The position numbers and the translations under genes were made by a program. Positions 16,562 to 25,112 of a stretch of DNA of 41,799 bases are shown piece by piece. This stretch comes from MVYY01 sp035369865. Its GTDB lineage: Bacteria > Bacteroidota > Bacteroidia > Bacteroidales > Paludibacteraceae. Position 1 is the first letter of the stretch. Each line of letters begins with the position of its first letter. The stretch spans positions 1-41,799 of the forward strand of contig DAOOVG010000004.1 of the NCBI GenBank assembly GCA_035369865.1, in the 5' to 3' direction. The notes beneath the pieces are model-generated. The model worked only from the letters and a program-made list of their open reading frames with translations, had not been told where the DNA came from and searched no databases.

Positions 16562-18028
16562 TTATGATAAAATTTTCTCTGAAGAAATTTTTTTAAAAAA
16601 TTTGCTAAAGACTTGATTGGTAGTTTCTTCTATATTATTTTTTTCAACTAATACAAAAAGTACATCTCCTGGTAAAATAGTGGTTTGCCCTGATGGTGCA
16701 ATTATTTCATTATTTCTGTTAATCATAGTAATAGTAGTATTTGAAGGTAAGTTTAAGTCAGAAATTTTACATTCACCTTCATATATTTCATCATCAATAA
16801 AAATTTCTATTAATTCATAGTCAATATTATGAAGGGTTACAAGTTCCATTAAATGTTTTACGTCAATTTTCTTTTTATTGTTTAATTTCAATATATCGGC
16901 TAATTTTCCAATAGTAGTTCCTTGAAATAAAATAGATAGTATTACTGCAATAAAAACTATGTTAAATATTTGATGTTGAGGGTCAATCCCAGCTACAATT
17001 GGATAAGTGGCTAAAATAATAGGAACTGTTCCTCTAATGCCACTCCAGCTTAAAAATATATTTTCTTTTATTGAAAGTTTTGAAAAATAAGTAGTAAGAA
17101 AAACAGTTATAGGCCTGGCAATAAAGGTAATAATTAAAAATAATATAACACCATATAACCAAATGTCAGGGAATTTGCTTGGAAATACCAACAATCCTAA
17201 TAAAACATATATTCCTACATTTGCGATAAAGGATAGCGTATCAGTGAAGGATGAAATTCTGGTATTATAAGGTAGTTTTGTGTTTCCTAAAATGAACCCG
17301 CTAAAAAATACAGCCATCATTCCACTTGCTTTGCAGAGTTCTGCTAATCCAAAACTTAAAAAAATTAGTCCTAATAAAAATAAATGATAATAGCCTACAT
17401 CTAAATCTTTTAATTTATTAAAAAGAAATTTACCCAAATATCCTATCAGGTATCCAAAACCTATACCTCCAACTAATGACCATAAAAACATTAAGATAGA
17501 AGACGAAGTATTAAATTGTGCTCCCAATTTTAGTTGGAGTACAAAAGTAGTAAGTATTATGGCCATTGGATCATTAGTTGCCGATTCTACTTTGGTTATA
17601 GAAGTAGCCATTGTATCAACAGAGCGGGAGCGCAAAATGGAAAATACAGCAGAGGCATCTGTTGAAGAGATAATCGAACACAATAATAAAGATGTGATAA
17701 AATCCCACTTAAAAATGAATGTAAAAATTAATGCTCCAATAAGTGCTGTTACTAATACTCCGACAGTGGCTAAGATAAGAGCTGGCTTCATTACGATTTT
17801 TAAATTTTCTTTTTTCGTTTCGAAGCCCCCAGCAAACAAAACAAACATTAAAGCAATGTCTGTGATTTTTTTTGTTAAATTGGCATTATCAAAATAAATT
17901 AAACCCGTCACATCGCTGCCGAAAATTATTCCTATTCCTAAAGCAATTACAATCAATGGAACATTCCACTTTTTAAAAAAAGCAGCTATAAATACAATAA
18001 ATACCAATATAATACCGATAATGAGCAA
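16562..18028 (-). CDS. K+/H+ antiporter, CPA1 family (NhaP2-like)
   Basis: This is a 488-residue inner-membrane cation/proton antiporter with about 12 hydrophobic segments, followed from about residue 395 by a soluble TrkA-C-like domain (EGECKISDLNLP...ILPGDVLFVLVE). Transport motifs include SSTDASAVF and VESATNDPMAI, whose Asp residues are expected in the ion site. This architecture matches NhaP2/CvrA proteins, which export K+ in exchange for protons; Na+ cannot be excluded. No ATG exists near the start: an in-frame TAA lies just upstream and the first plausible initiator is TTG at 18028, leading straight into the first membrane helix. It lies 59 bases downstream of the TonB receptor on the same strand and may be co-transcribed with it. 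Confidence 0.85.
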   Translation of the reverse strand: MLIIGIILVFIVFIAAFFKKWNVPLIVIALGIGIIFGSDVTGLIYFDNANLTKKITDIALMFVLFAGGFETKKENLKIVMKPALILATVGVLVTALIGALIFTFIFKWDFITSLLLCSIISSTDASAVFSILRSRSVDTMATSITKVESATNDPMAIILTTFVLQLKLGAQFNTSSSILMFLWSLVGGIGFGYLIGYLGKFLFNKLKDLDVGYYHLFLLGLIFLSFGLAELCKASGMMAVFFSGFILGNTKLPYNTRISSFTDTLSFIANVGIYVLLGLLVFPSKFPDIWLYGVILFLIITFIARPITVFLTTYFSKLSIKENIFLSWSGIRGTVPIILATYPIVAGIDPQHQIFNIVFIAVILSILFQGTTIGKLADILKLNNKKKIDVKHLMELVTLHNIDYELIEIFIDDEIYEGECKISDLNLPSNTTITMINRNNEIIAPSGQTTILPGDVLFVLVEKNNIEETTNQVFSKFFKKISSEKILS

Positions 18029-18087
18029 GATAAATTAATTTTAAAGTGAGAAAAGGTTAATAATTTAAAGAAAAAGACATAACATTT

Positions 18088-20226
18088 TTACCAGCCATAA
18101 TTGAGTTTGAAATAAATATCTCTTCCTGGTTCTAAACAGATGAGACCTCTTGTAGCGTCAAGATGATCATGATAGGAAGTATTCAAGATATTATTTGCAC
18201 CCACTAACAATTGGAAATAATTAGCTTTCCCTACGCTGATTTTTGCAGAATGAATGTTGGCATTAAAAATAACATGTCCATTAGTTGGTTGTTCTTCTGG
18301 AGCAACTTTTGATTGCTTGGCTGCTCCTATCGCTGATAATGAAATCTCAAACAAGTTTTTTTGCATATAATTTAAAGTAAGAATACCCTTCAAAGGAGGA
18401 ATTTGTGGTAACCATTCATCTTCCTTAATGTCTTTCCCAAACGTACAGGATAAATTTCCCTGTGTAGAAAGAAAAGAATTAATTTTCCAATTTGCATCTA
18501 TTTCAAATCCATATAATATAGCTTTATTTATATTAGTATTGATATAAGCTTCACGGTTTTCAATGATACCATTTGAATTTATATAAGTAAATGTTCCTTT
18601 CTTTTCAGTAATCAAATCAAACAAATAGTTGATAAAAACATCTGTTTTCAGGAAAAAACGATGATTATCTAACGCATAACTTAAATTGGTAAAAATTCCT
18701 TTTTCAGGTTTCAAGGAGGGATTTCCCACTCTTATTATTCCTGATTGTTGATCAATATATTTGAATAATTCTTCTATAGAAGCCATTCTATAAGAATTTG
18801 ACAAAGAAAAAGTAAATTTTTGTATGGAAGTAGGATAATAAGTTAAATCAACTTGAGCAGCATAAGAAAAATTACGATGTTTCCCCGCTTCATATAAAAT
18901 CATTCGAGGAAGATTTGCAACATATTTTTGTTCGGATGGCAAACTGTTCGAATAAGTGTATCTATAAACGGGTTGAAAGGCAGTGTCATTAGAAATTTGG
19001 AGATAATCCAGCCTTAATCCCGCATTCAAAACCCAATAATGGGGAGAAAATTCCCACCGATATTGTCCAAAAATTCCAGCATCAAACATTTCAGTATCAG
19101 GAGTTGGCTGCTCGCCAACAACAGTGGTAATAGAATCTCCTCTTGTTATTTTTTTGCGAATAGTTTTTGTATCATGAAGCCAGCTTTCAGCCCCAAATAT
19201 TAATTTATTATATTCGGTAAATCGCCAATTGGAAACTGCTTTTAAACCCCACGTTGAATTTAGGCTCGAAGGTAGAATAACAGTTGATGCATTTACAATA
19301 TTTTCAATATCGTGATCAAAATTTTGGGTATAAGCTTTCAGACGAACTTCTTTAAGATAGTCGCCCACATCAGAAAATACATATTCAGCACTGAATAAAT
19401 TTCTTTTTACATTTTTGTAACGTACCATAGCTGTATCAAGAAATGTTTTTCTTTCAAGTAGACCAATATCCCACGCTTCAAAATGCTGATAATTAAATAA
19501 TAATTCCTGATTTGATACATAACTCATTCCACCTTGAACACCCCATGAAACATCATTAAACTGACTATTAGGTAATTTTCCTGTTGGCGTTTGAATATTT
19601 TGTGCAGCACGATAACTTCCTTTCAAGGATAAATACCAATTTTCATTAGTAAGGTCTATTTTTGCATCGTTGTTCCATAAATTATTGACGGTATGTAAAC
19701 CTGATCCAACTTTACCTTTTACCTGAAAAGAGGAAGTATAAGTAGGACGTTCGGTAATAAAGTTTACAACTCCTCCTATAGCTCCTGAACCAAATAACGC
19801 TGAACCAGCGCCTTTGATAATTTCAATTTTTTCAATGCTGTTTAAATCAACAGTTGATAAAGCTGCTGCCATACCAGTAGTTGTAAAAATTCTATTATCA
19901 TCAATTAGAAACAACAAACGAGGTTCTGATAATCCTCTAATGTTTACTGAGGTTGCCCATATTCCATCACGCAACATTGCAATTCCTGGCTCCATTTTCA
20001 TAGCATCTGCTGGCGTAAAAAAAGTAGCCGATTGAAAAGTATTTTTATTCATTACTAACAATGGAAAAGCAAAATGGTTAGAAGCAATGCCATAAACAAC
20101 TGCTTCTTTGGTCCTTTTTTGTGAAATAGAGTCATTTTGAATGGTATCTTCCTGCAATTCTTGAGCATGGATAGGAATAGCAAGAAAGACTCCCATTAAA
20201 AAAATAATAAATGATGGAAATTTCAT
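18088..20226 (-). CDS. TonB-dependent outer-membrane receptor
   Basis: This is a 712-residue outer-membrane receptor. A signal peptide (ending IPIHAQ) is followed by a plug domain at about 55-170 (TPADAMKMEPGIAML, VNIRGLSEPRLLFLIDDNR, VDLNSIEKIEIIKGAGSALFGSGAIGGVVNF) and a large beta-barrel to the end (last strand IYFKLNYGW). It lacks the carboxypeptidase-like N-terminal extension of SusC-type glycan receptors, and no SusD gene is adjacent. That favours a small ligand such as a metal chelate, heme or cobalamin, but no motif decides between them. It has a good promoter and precedes the antiporter gene. Confidence 0.9.
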   Translation of the reverse strand: MKFPSFIIFLMGVFLAIPIHAQELQEDTIQNDSISQKRTKEAVVYGIASNHFAFPLLVMNKNTFQSATFFTPADAMKMEPGIAMLRDGIWATSVNIRGLSEPRLLFLIDDNRIFTTTGMAAALSTVDLNSIEKIEIIKGAGSALFGSGAIGGVVNFITERPTYTSSFQVKGKVGSGLHTVNNLWNNDAKIDLTNENWYLSLKGSYRAAQNIQTPTGKLPNSQFNDVSWGVQGGMSYVSNQELLFNYQHFEAWDIGLLERKTFLDTAMVRYKNVKRNLFSAEYVFSDVGDYLKEVRLKAYTQNFDHDIENIVNASTVILPSSLNSTWGLKAVSNWRFTEYNKLIFGAESWLHDTKTIRKKITRGDSITTVVGEQPTPDTEMFDAGIFGQYRWEFSPHYWVLNAGLRLDYLQISNDTAFQPVYRYTYSNSLPSEQKYVANLPRMILYEAGKHRNFSYAAQVDLTYYPTSIQKFTFSLSNSYRMASIEELFKYIDQQSGIIRVGNPSLKPEKGIFTNLSYALDNHRFFLKTDVFINYLFDLITEKKGTFTYINSNGIIENREAYINTNINKAILYGFEIDANWKINSFLSTQGNLSCTFGKDIKEDEWLPQIPPLKGILTLNYMQKNLFEISLSAIGAAKQSKVAPEEQPTNGHVIFNANIHSAKISVGKANYFQLLVGANNILNTSYHDHLDATRGLICLEPGRDIYFKLNYGW

Positions 20227-20262
20227 GTGAATTTATTTTTCAAAAATTCAATTGAATTTTTT

Positions 20263-20294
20263 CAAAATTAAAAGAAATATTGAGTTTTCCCAAA
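20263..20294 (-). promoter_or_regulatory. Promoter of the TonB receptor gene
   Basis: On the minus strand TTTG (plus 20291-20294) and TAATTTTG (plus 20263-20270) are separated by 20 bases, a full match to the Bacteroidota promoter. The leader would be about 30 bases. Confidence 0.7.
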
Positions 20295-20299
20295 ATAAT

Positions 20300-20627
20300 T
20301 TTTAATAAAAATGAAAGAAATTTTATGTCGGTTCAGTTAGTTCTTCTAATTTTTCTGGTAAACCGTAAAAAAATATCTGCAAAAATAGATTTATTGTTAA
20401 TTAATAATGAGAGAAATAAGAGTAAATATCTGGAAAATATTCTTTATGATTCAATATAATTCAGCCATTTATAAGAGAAGTCATATCAAGGTAAATAATT
20501 TTGCTGGAATTTTTAGTAAATGAATAAAGAATTAAAATTTGTTATCTGGTTCTTTACAGAATCTGGCTAATATGAATTACCAAAAACAGATTGTTATTAT
20601 GTCAATTTTTTGATTGTTAATGTCATT
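20300..20627. other. AT-rich spacer, no gene seen
   Basis: Stops are frequent in the frames I read and I see no recognisable protein or RNA. It separates the divergent TonB receptor and the heat-shock remnants. Confidence 0.5.
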
Positions 20628-20644
20628 TTGGCACATTAATTATA
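20628..20644 (+). promoter_or_regulatory. Possible decayed sigma-54 promoter
   Basis: TTGGCAC matches the -24 element of sigma-54 promoters (TGGCAC). Five bases on, where TTGC is expected at -12, the sequence is TTAT: the invariant GC would have become AT by two transitions. It lies about 280 bases before the recognisable small heat-shock protein remnant. The association is inference. Confidence 0.3.
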
Positions 20645-20907
20645 AGGAATAATTAATTTAAGATCGAATAAGAAAATTGTGATAAAAACTTTGATACTGA
20701 AATAGATAAAAGTTCGGAAGAGACAATAAAGAAGTTTTTATTTAAAAGCTGTTGACTTGGTATTTAATTTGAGATTTTTATATCAAAAAATAAAGCAAAA
20801 GAGGATAAAAAATAGGGTAGTAAAAAGCTATTTATCGAAGTTATATTCGATATTAAGTGATTTAATTTCCCACAGGTACGGATAAATATTTTGTTTTTAT
20901 TTAGTAA

Positions 20908-21204
20908 AACATTAATGAAATGGATGATGGATTTTGTTTGAAGATGGCTGTACCAGAAATGAAGAAAGATAATTTTAACATCGAAATGAATGATGATGTT
21001 CTTTTTATTTTATCAAATAAAATGGGTGTTTAAAAGAAAACAAACGATTTACTTATCGTAAGTTTTTTGTTCGTTCATTTATTTTACCTGCTACAGTGGT
21101 GGCAGATAAAATTGGAGCAAAATATGAAAAACAGATTTTAAAATTTTATATCCCTCAAAGAAGAAACTAAAACAAAAGCAGTTAAACAAATTGAAATTCA
21201 ATAA
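20908..21204 (+). pseudogene. Hsp20 small heat-shock protein, frameshifted
   Basis: The alpha-crystallin domain of a small heat-shock protein can be read in three consecutive pieces. Piece one (20908-21030) gives NINEMDDGFCLKMAVPEMKK and then DNFNIEMNDDVLFILSNK, and ends at a TAA at 21031. Piece two, in another frame (about 21033-21167), gives KENKRFTYRKFFVRSFILP, then ADKIGAKYEKQILKFYIP. Piece three, back in the first frame (21163-21204), gives ETKTKAVKQIEIQ, with the C-terminal I-x-I motif. Two offsetting frameshifts and a stop make it inactive unless the read is wrong. The N-terminal region before 20908 is not recognisable. The functional protein would be an ATP-independent holdase; it lies just upstream of a J-protein gene, a natural chaperone neighbour. 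Confidence 0.85.
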
Positions 21205-21285
21205 AAAACATTTTTTCTCGAACAAAAAGGAGATAGAAAATGTTTTTCTTTATATTAATTAAGGAATTTTTTCAAAAAATTGAAT

Positions 21286-22236
21286 ATGGAATATAAAGAT
21301 TATTATAAAATACTGGGAGTAAATAAAAATGCTTCTCAAGAAGAAATAAAAAAAGCATACCGAAAATTAGCTGTAAAATATCATCCTGATAAAAATCCAG
21401 GGAATAAGCAAGCAGAGGAACAATTCAAGCTTATTAACGAAGCTTATGAGGTATTGGGCGATCCTGAAAAAAGAAAGAAATATGATGATTTAGGAGCAAA
21501 TTGGAATCGTTTCTCGCAGGAAGGCAGCTATTCAGGAGGAAATCCATTTGAAGGCTTTGGAAATCAAGGAGGCCAACAGTTTTTTTATGAAGGAAACTTG
21601 AACGATTTGTTTGGTGGTGGTAGTGGCTCTGGTTTTTCAGACTTCTTTGAGCGATTTTTTGGTAGAGGAGCTGCAGGAAGAGATGCTTCAACTGGATTTG
21701 GGAGAGGATTTAGACAAGCAGAAGTAAGAGGTCAGGATTATGAGGTTGAAATAGTTTTAACTCTTGAAGAAGCTTATCATGGAACAAGTAGAATCATTCA
21801 ACTGGATAATGAAAAAATCAGAATTAAAATAAAACCAGGGGCTTATGATGGACAAGTTCTAAGAATTAAAGGTAAAGGTGGAAAAGGAAGCAGTCCTGCA
21901 AACAATGGAGATTTATTGATAAAAATAAAAATATTGCCCCATCCAGTATTTGAAAGAATTGGTGACGATCTTAAAATAATTCATCAAATTAGTTTGTTTG
22001 ATGCTATTTTAGGAGGAAAAACCATTGTTGACACCTTAGATGGGAAAATAAAAATTGACATACCAGAAGGTACTCAAAATAATAAAATTCTCCGCATCAA
22101 AGGAAAGGGGATGCCTATTTACGGAAAAACAAATGAATATGGAGATTTGCTTGTTCAACTTCAAATAAAGATACCTGATAATTTGACCCCTGCTCAAAAA
22201 AATATGTTTAAACAGATAAGAGATACTATTCAATAA
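21286..22236 (+). CDS. cbpA: CbpA-type DnaJ co-chaperone
   Basis: This is a 316-residue J-protein that stimulates the ATPase of DnaK and presents clients. The J domain is at residues 4-67 with the HPD motif at 33-35 (KYHPDKNPG). A Gly/Phe-rich linker follows (GGNPFEGFGNQGG...GRGAAGRDA), then two C-terminal beta domains (about 145-300) without the zinc-finger CxxCxGxG repeats. That makes it a CbpA-like type rather than DnaJ itself. I start at ATG 21286 (MEYKDYYKILG); an in-frame TTG at 21280 adds only two residues. It follows the sHSP pseudogene by about 80 bases and precedes an unknown gene by 21 bases, which suggests a former heat-shock operon. Confidence 0.93.
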   Translation: MEYKDYYKILGVNKNASQEEIKKAYRKLAVKYHPDKNPGNKQAEEQFKLINEAYEVLGDPEKRKKYDDLGANWNRFSQEGSYSGGNPFEGFGNQGGQQFFYEGNLNDLFGGGSGSGFSDFFERFFGRGAAGRDASTGFGRGFRQAEVRGQDYEVEIVLTLEEAYHGTSRIIQLDNEKIRIKIKPGAYDGQVLRIKGKGGKGSSPANNGDLLIKIKILPHPVFERIGDDLKIIHQISLFDAILGGKTIVDTLDGKIKIDIPEGTQNNKILRIKGKGMPIYGKTNEYGDLLVQLQIKIPDNLTPAQKNMFKQIRDTIQ

Positions 22237-22257
22237 TTCATTAAAAAAATTTCAAAA

Positions 22258-22611
22258 ATGAATGGAATAAAAAAATTTTCTATTTTAGAAGATGAAATGT
22301 TAAACTCATTGGTAGAAGCTGTTTATGATAGTGAATTAATATATTCCTCCATAGATTTATACTCATTAGGAATTGAATCGCCGAATGAAATTGATGCTGC
22401 AGTAATGAGTGCTATTCAAACCATTCGAAGAGCAGATTTATCACCGCAGCAACATTTCAAATACATTTATTTAACTGATATAAAAAGTGGCAATATATTA
22501 CATGATTGGAGAATGAGTAAAATGGGTTTTTTATTGACCTTGTTAAATGCTAATACTACTAATTTATTGATTAATCAACTTAAAATTGAATTGATTAATC
22601 GAATTGTATAA
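22258..22611 (+). CDS. Uncharacterised protein linked to cbpA
   Basis: This is a 117-residue soluble protein with no signal peptide or membrane segment. It looks helical, with stretches such as EDEMLNSLVEAVYDSELIY, NEIDAAVMSAIQTIRRA and LTDIKSGNILHDWRMSKMG. It has no cysteine. I do not recognise a family. It starts 21 bases after cbpA, so it is probably in the same transcript. In other bacteria the gene after cbpA often encodes the inhibitor CbpM (about 100 residues, MerR-like helices). This protein does not show an obvious CbpM sequence, but its position and size make a J-protein partner a fair guess and nothing more. Coding appears genuine: codon choice and the open frame are like the neighbours. 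Confidence 0.7.
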   Translation: MNGIKKFSILEDEMLNSLVEAVYDSELIYSSIDLYSLGIESPNEIDAAVMSAIQTIRRADLSPQQHFKYIYLTDIKSGNILHDWRMSKMGFLLTLLNANTTNLLINQLKIELINRIV

Positions 22612-22752
22612 TAACCAGTTGTTTTAAAATAATATTTTTTAATAAAAGCTGAACTTCATTTATTTGAAAAATGAAAAATAAGCTCTATAAAAGGCACTCC
22701 TGAGATATAAAAAAATGAAAAATTAAAGTTTTTTAATTTTTCCCTATTTAAT

Positions 22753-22783
22753 TTTGAAAAACGTAAAAGAATTTTTACTTTTA
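22753..22783 (+). promoter_or_regulatory. Promoter of ssb
   Basis: TTTG (22753-22756), a 19-base spacer, then TACTTTTA (22776-22783), one mismatch from TAnnTTTG. The start of ssb is 43 bases further on. Confidence 0.65.
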
Positions 22784-22826
22784 CCAAAATTATTTCAAAA
22801 TAAAAAACTCCTTAAACTTTAAAGTT

Positions 22827-23252
22827 ATGTCTGTAAACAAAGTTATTTTGATAGGGAACGTAGGGAAAGACCCAGAAATACGTCATTTAGATAAGAATGT
22901 AACGGTTGCGAAATTTCCTCTTGCTACAAGCGAACGAGGTTATACTATGCAAAATGGCACACAAGTACCAGAAAGAACTGAATGGCATAATATTGTAGCT
23001 TGGCGAGGATTGGCAGAAATTGTAGAAAAATTTGTAAAAAAAGGTAGTCAACTCTATGTTGAAGGTAAAATTCAGAGCCGTTCGTGGGAAAAAGATGGCA
23101 TAAAACGTTATATAACTGAAATTTACGCAGAAAACATTCAATTGTTGGGTAGACGTTCTGAAGCCACAGAAGAAATTGCTACTTCTTCAGTGGGAGAGTC
23201 TGTGCAAATTCCACCTGAATTAGAAGAAATAGACGATGATCTTCCTTTTTGA
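22827..23252 (+). CDS. ssb: Single-stranded DNA-binding protein
   Basis: This is a 141-residue SSB that coats single-stranded DNA during replication, recombination and repair. The OB-fold spans about residues 1-110, with NKVILIGNVGKDPEIR at the start, TEWHNIVAWRGLAEIVEKFVKKGSQLYVEG-type core (two segments, WHNIVAWRGLAE and GSQLYVEGKIQSRSW), and a C-terminal acidic tail ending DDDLPF, the usual tip that recruits partner proteins. The linker is short. It stands alone with its own promoter and is followed by a hairpin and an insertion-sequence remnant. Confidence 0.96.
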   Translation: MSVNKVILIGNVGKDPEIRHLDKNVTVAKFPLATSERGYTMQNGTQVPERTEWHNIVAWRGLAEIVEKFVKKGSQLYVEGKIQSRSWEKDGIKRYITEIYAENIQLLGRRSEATEEIATSSVGESVQIPPELEEIDDDLPF

Positions 23253-23277
23253 TCTTCCTTTTATAAGTTTTAAAAAA

Positions 23278-23306
23278 GGGGCTGTCTCAAAAAGAGGGAC
23301 AGCCCC
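23278..23306. repeat. Hairpin GGGGCTGTC / GACAGCCCC at an IS remnant edge
   Basis: Nine-base perfect arms (23278-23286 and 23298-23306) around an 11-base loop. GGGGCTGTCTCAAAA resembles the terminal repeats of many Bacteroidota insertion sequences. On the minus strand the hairpin is followed by a run of T, so it could stop antisense transcription; on the plus strand no T-run follows, so it is a poor ssb terminator. Confidence 0.6.
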
Positions 23307-23321
23307 AATTCACGCATAGTT

Positions 23322-23694
23322 TGGTTAAGCAAAACTTATGAGGGCAGCGTTCATGACAAGAAAATTTCTGATCTTCAACCTTTACACTTACCTGAAGAAA
23401 TTAATTCATGGCAAGATACAGGATTTTTAGAACATATGTCTGAAAATGTCCATGTTATAATGTCTTAAAAAACCTAAAGGTAAACCTTTGACCGAAGAGC
23501 AGAAAAAGAGAAACAAAGAAATATCTTCTCGTAGGTTTATAATTGAACATGCCATTGGAGGGGCAAAACGAGCCCGAATTATTAAGGACAAATTCAGATA
23601 TCACAAACCATTCTTTGAAAATAAAGTCATGCTGCTTGCTTGTGGTCTCCATAATTTCAGAATTTCTCTGATTACTAACGCTATAGCAATCTAA
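23322..23694 (+). mobile_element. IS5-like DDE transposase remnant (C-terminal half)
   Basis: Only the second half of a DDE transposase remains. The first piece (23322-23463) reads KTYEGSVHDKKISDLQPL, then LPEEINSWQDTGFLEHMSEN, including the YEGSxHD and DTGF motifs. At about 23464 a one-base shift moves to KPKGKPLTEEQKKRNKEISS, then RFIIEHAIGGAKRARI with the likely catalytic Glu of EHAIGG, and ends at 23694. The N-terminal half with the first Asp is missing, and no matching right-hand terminal repeat was found before 23879. It is inactive. Family assignment to an IS5-like, DDE_Tnp_4 type is by recollection of these motifs. Confidence 0.8.
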
Positions 23695-23879
23695 ATGATA
23701 TAATGTCTATTTTACAACATAGAAATATTAACAGGAGAAAAGACAATGAGAAAATTAGTAAGACATTGAATGGTTTTGATTGTTCGATTTTAGCCCGTAT
23801 TTTACCTCTAATCTGCTATTCGCAAGAGTTACTGACATCTTATTTTTGTATTTCTATAAAATCAATGAGTCGTTAAAAA

Positions 23880-24785
23880 TCAATTTTTATTCTGAAAAAT
23901 TACTTTTACACTGCTTTTGTCAACTCTTAACGTAACCGGATTTCCCATTATTAGGGGCAGATTATTGTCCACATGCCCGGCTGGAAAATTAAAACAAATT
24001 GGGAAGTAATATTCTTTTGCTGCTTCGAAAATGATTTCTTCTATGGTTTGCATCATAAGTGGATCTTCAGGACAGTCACTAAACTGACCCACTATTAAAC
24101 CTGCTAATTTTTTCAGAATACCACTTAATCGCAAATTCTGCATCATTCTATCAATCTGATAAAGTTGTTCTCCTACATCTTCGATAAACAAAATAGCATT
24201 TTTATATTCAAAGTCAAAATAGCTACTTCGTAACCCCATCAATACAGAAAGATTTCCTCCGATAAGCTTGCCTGTAGCTTCACCTAAACGATTTAATGGA
24301 TGAGCTTTCATTTCATAAATGGGAAATTTGCCCCAAAGGATATTTTTTAATTGCTGAACTGGCTCTGAAAGAGGTTCGAGTTCAGTGAGTTGTTTTGCCA
24401 TTATACCATGAAGGGAAGCAATTTTATATCTAGCAATCGCAGCATGTAAAATACTAATGTCACTGAACCCAATAACCCATTTTGGGGATTTGGTAAAGTT
24501 ACTAAAATCAATTTTATCAATGATTTGAGCTAGTCCATAACCGCCACGACTGCATAAAATTGCTCTGAGAGAAGAATCATTTAACGCTTTTTGCAAATCA
24601 TTTATGCGTTGGTTTTTTGTTCCTGCAAATCGTCCATAAGCGCTACGAGCAAATTTTCCTTCACTTATTTCTAAATTCCACGAAGCTAAAACTTTTTTGG
24701 CCCCTTCAATGTAATTCGGCTCAATACAAGAAGCTGGGGAAATAATTTGGAGTCGATCTCCTGATTTTAAAAATGGTGGAATCAT
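23880..24785 (-). CDS. ldcA: LD-carboxypeptidase (peptidase family S66)
   Basis: This is a 301-residue cytoplasmic serine peptidase that removes the terminal D-alanine from muropeptide tetrapeptides during peptidoglycan recycling. The S66 triad is visible: Ser108 in GFSDIS, Glu202 in FIEDVGEQLYQ, and His271 in PAGHVDNN. The opening KSGDRLQIISPAS and SRGGYG (residues 79-84) are also typical. No signal peptide is seen, in line with recycling in the cytoplasm. Length is normal. No recycling partners are adjacent. Confidence 0.92.
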   Translation of the reverse strand: MIPPFLKSGDRLQIISPASCIEPNYIEGAKKVLASWNLEISEGKFARSAYGRFAGTKNQRINDLQKALNDSSLRAILCSRGGYGLAQIIDKIDFSNFTKSPKWVIGFSDISILHAAIARYKIASLHGIMAKQLTELEPLSEPVQQLKNILWGKFPIYEMKAHPLNRLGEATGKLIGGNLSVLMGLRSSYFDFEYKNAILFIEDVGEQLYQIDRMMQNLRLSGILKKLAGLIVGQFSDCPEDPLMMQTIEEIIFEAAKEYYFPICFNFPAGHVDNNLPLIMGNPVTLRVDKSSVKVIFQNKN

Positions 24786-25112
24786 TTAAATGTTGCTTAA
24801 AATAAAATTAAAGATTTCTAATTAAAAAATACTAAATGTTTGTCTCATCATTTTTTAACTTGAAACAATAAAATAATAAGGTTTATAACAGTTGTTTTTC
24901 CTTTTTTATGAAGGTTTTTAGTTTGATAAGATTATAAATTCAAAAATCCCTTTTCACAATTTATCATTGAAATATCTAAAATTAAACGCTTCCTGTGGCA
25001 AAAAGAAAGCGGGGTTTTGTAGAAAACTTCCTGTTGAAAAACAACATTTTGTATATTCCTTGATGTCAATGTCAATTTATTTCAAATCAAATTTTATTTT
25101 TACAACTCAGTA
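24786..25112. other. Intergenic region between ldcA and sufD
   Basis: This 327-base spacer contains the suf operon terminator (24979-25011) and otherwise no gene. A perfect -7 element for ldcA was not found. A tandem GATGTCAATGTCAATTT-like direct repeat near 25062 is too short to interpret. Confidence 0.5.
24979..25011 (-). terminator. Terminator of the suf operon
   Basis: On the minus strand CGCTTTC (plus 25005-25011) pairs with GGAAGCG (plus 24987-24993), including one G-U pair, around an 11-base loop, and is followed by TTTAATTTT. It lies about 100 bases after the sufD stop. Confidence 0.6.

Noticed and set aside
23440..23500. Programmed frameshift in the transposase
   Set aside because: The shift occurs at TCT-TAA in an element that has already lost its N-terminal half, so decay explains it better than recoding.
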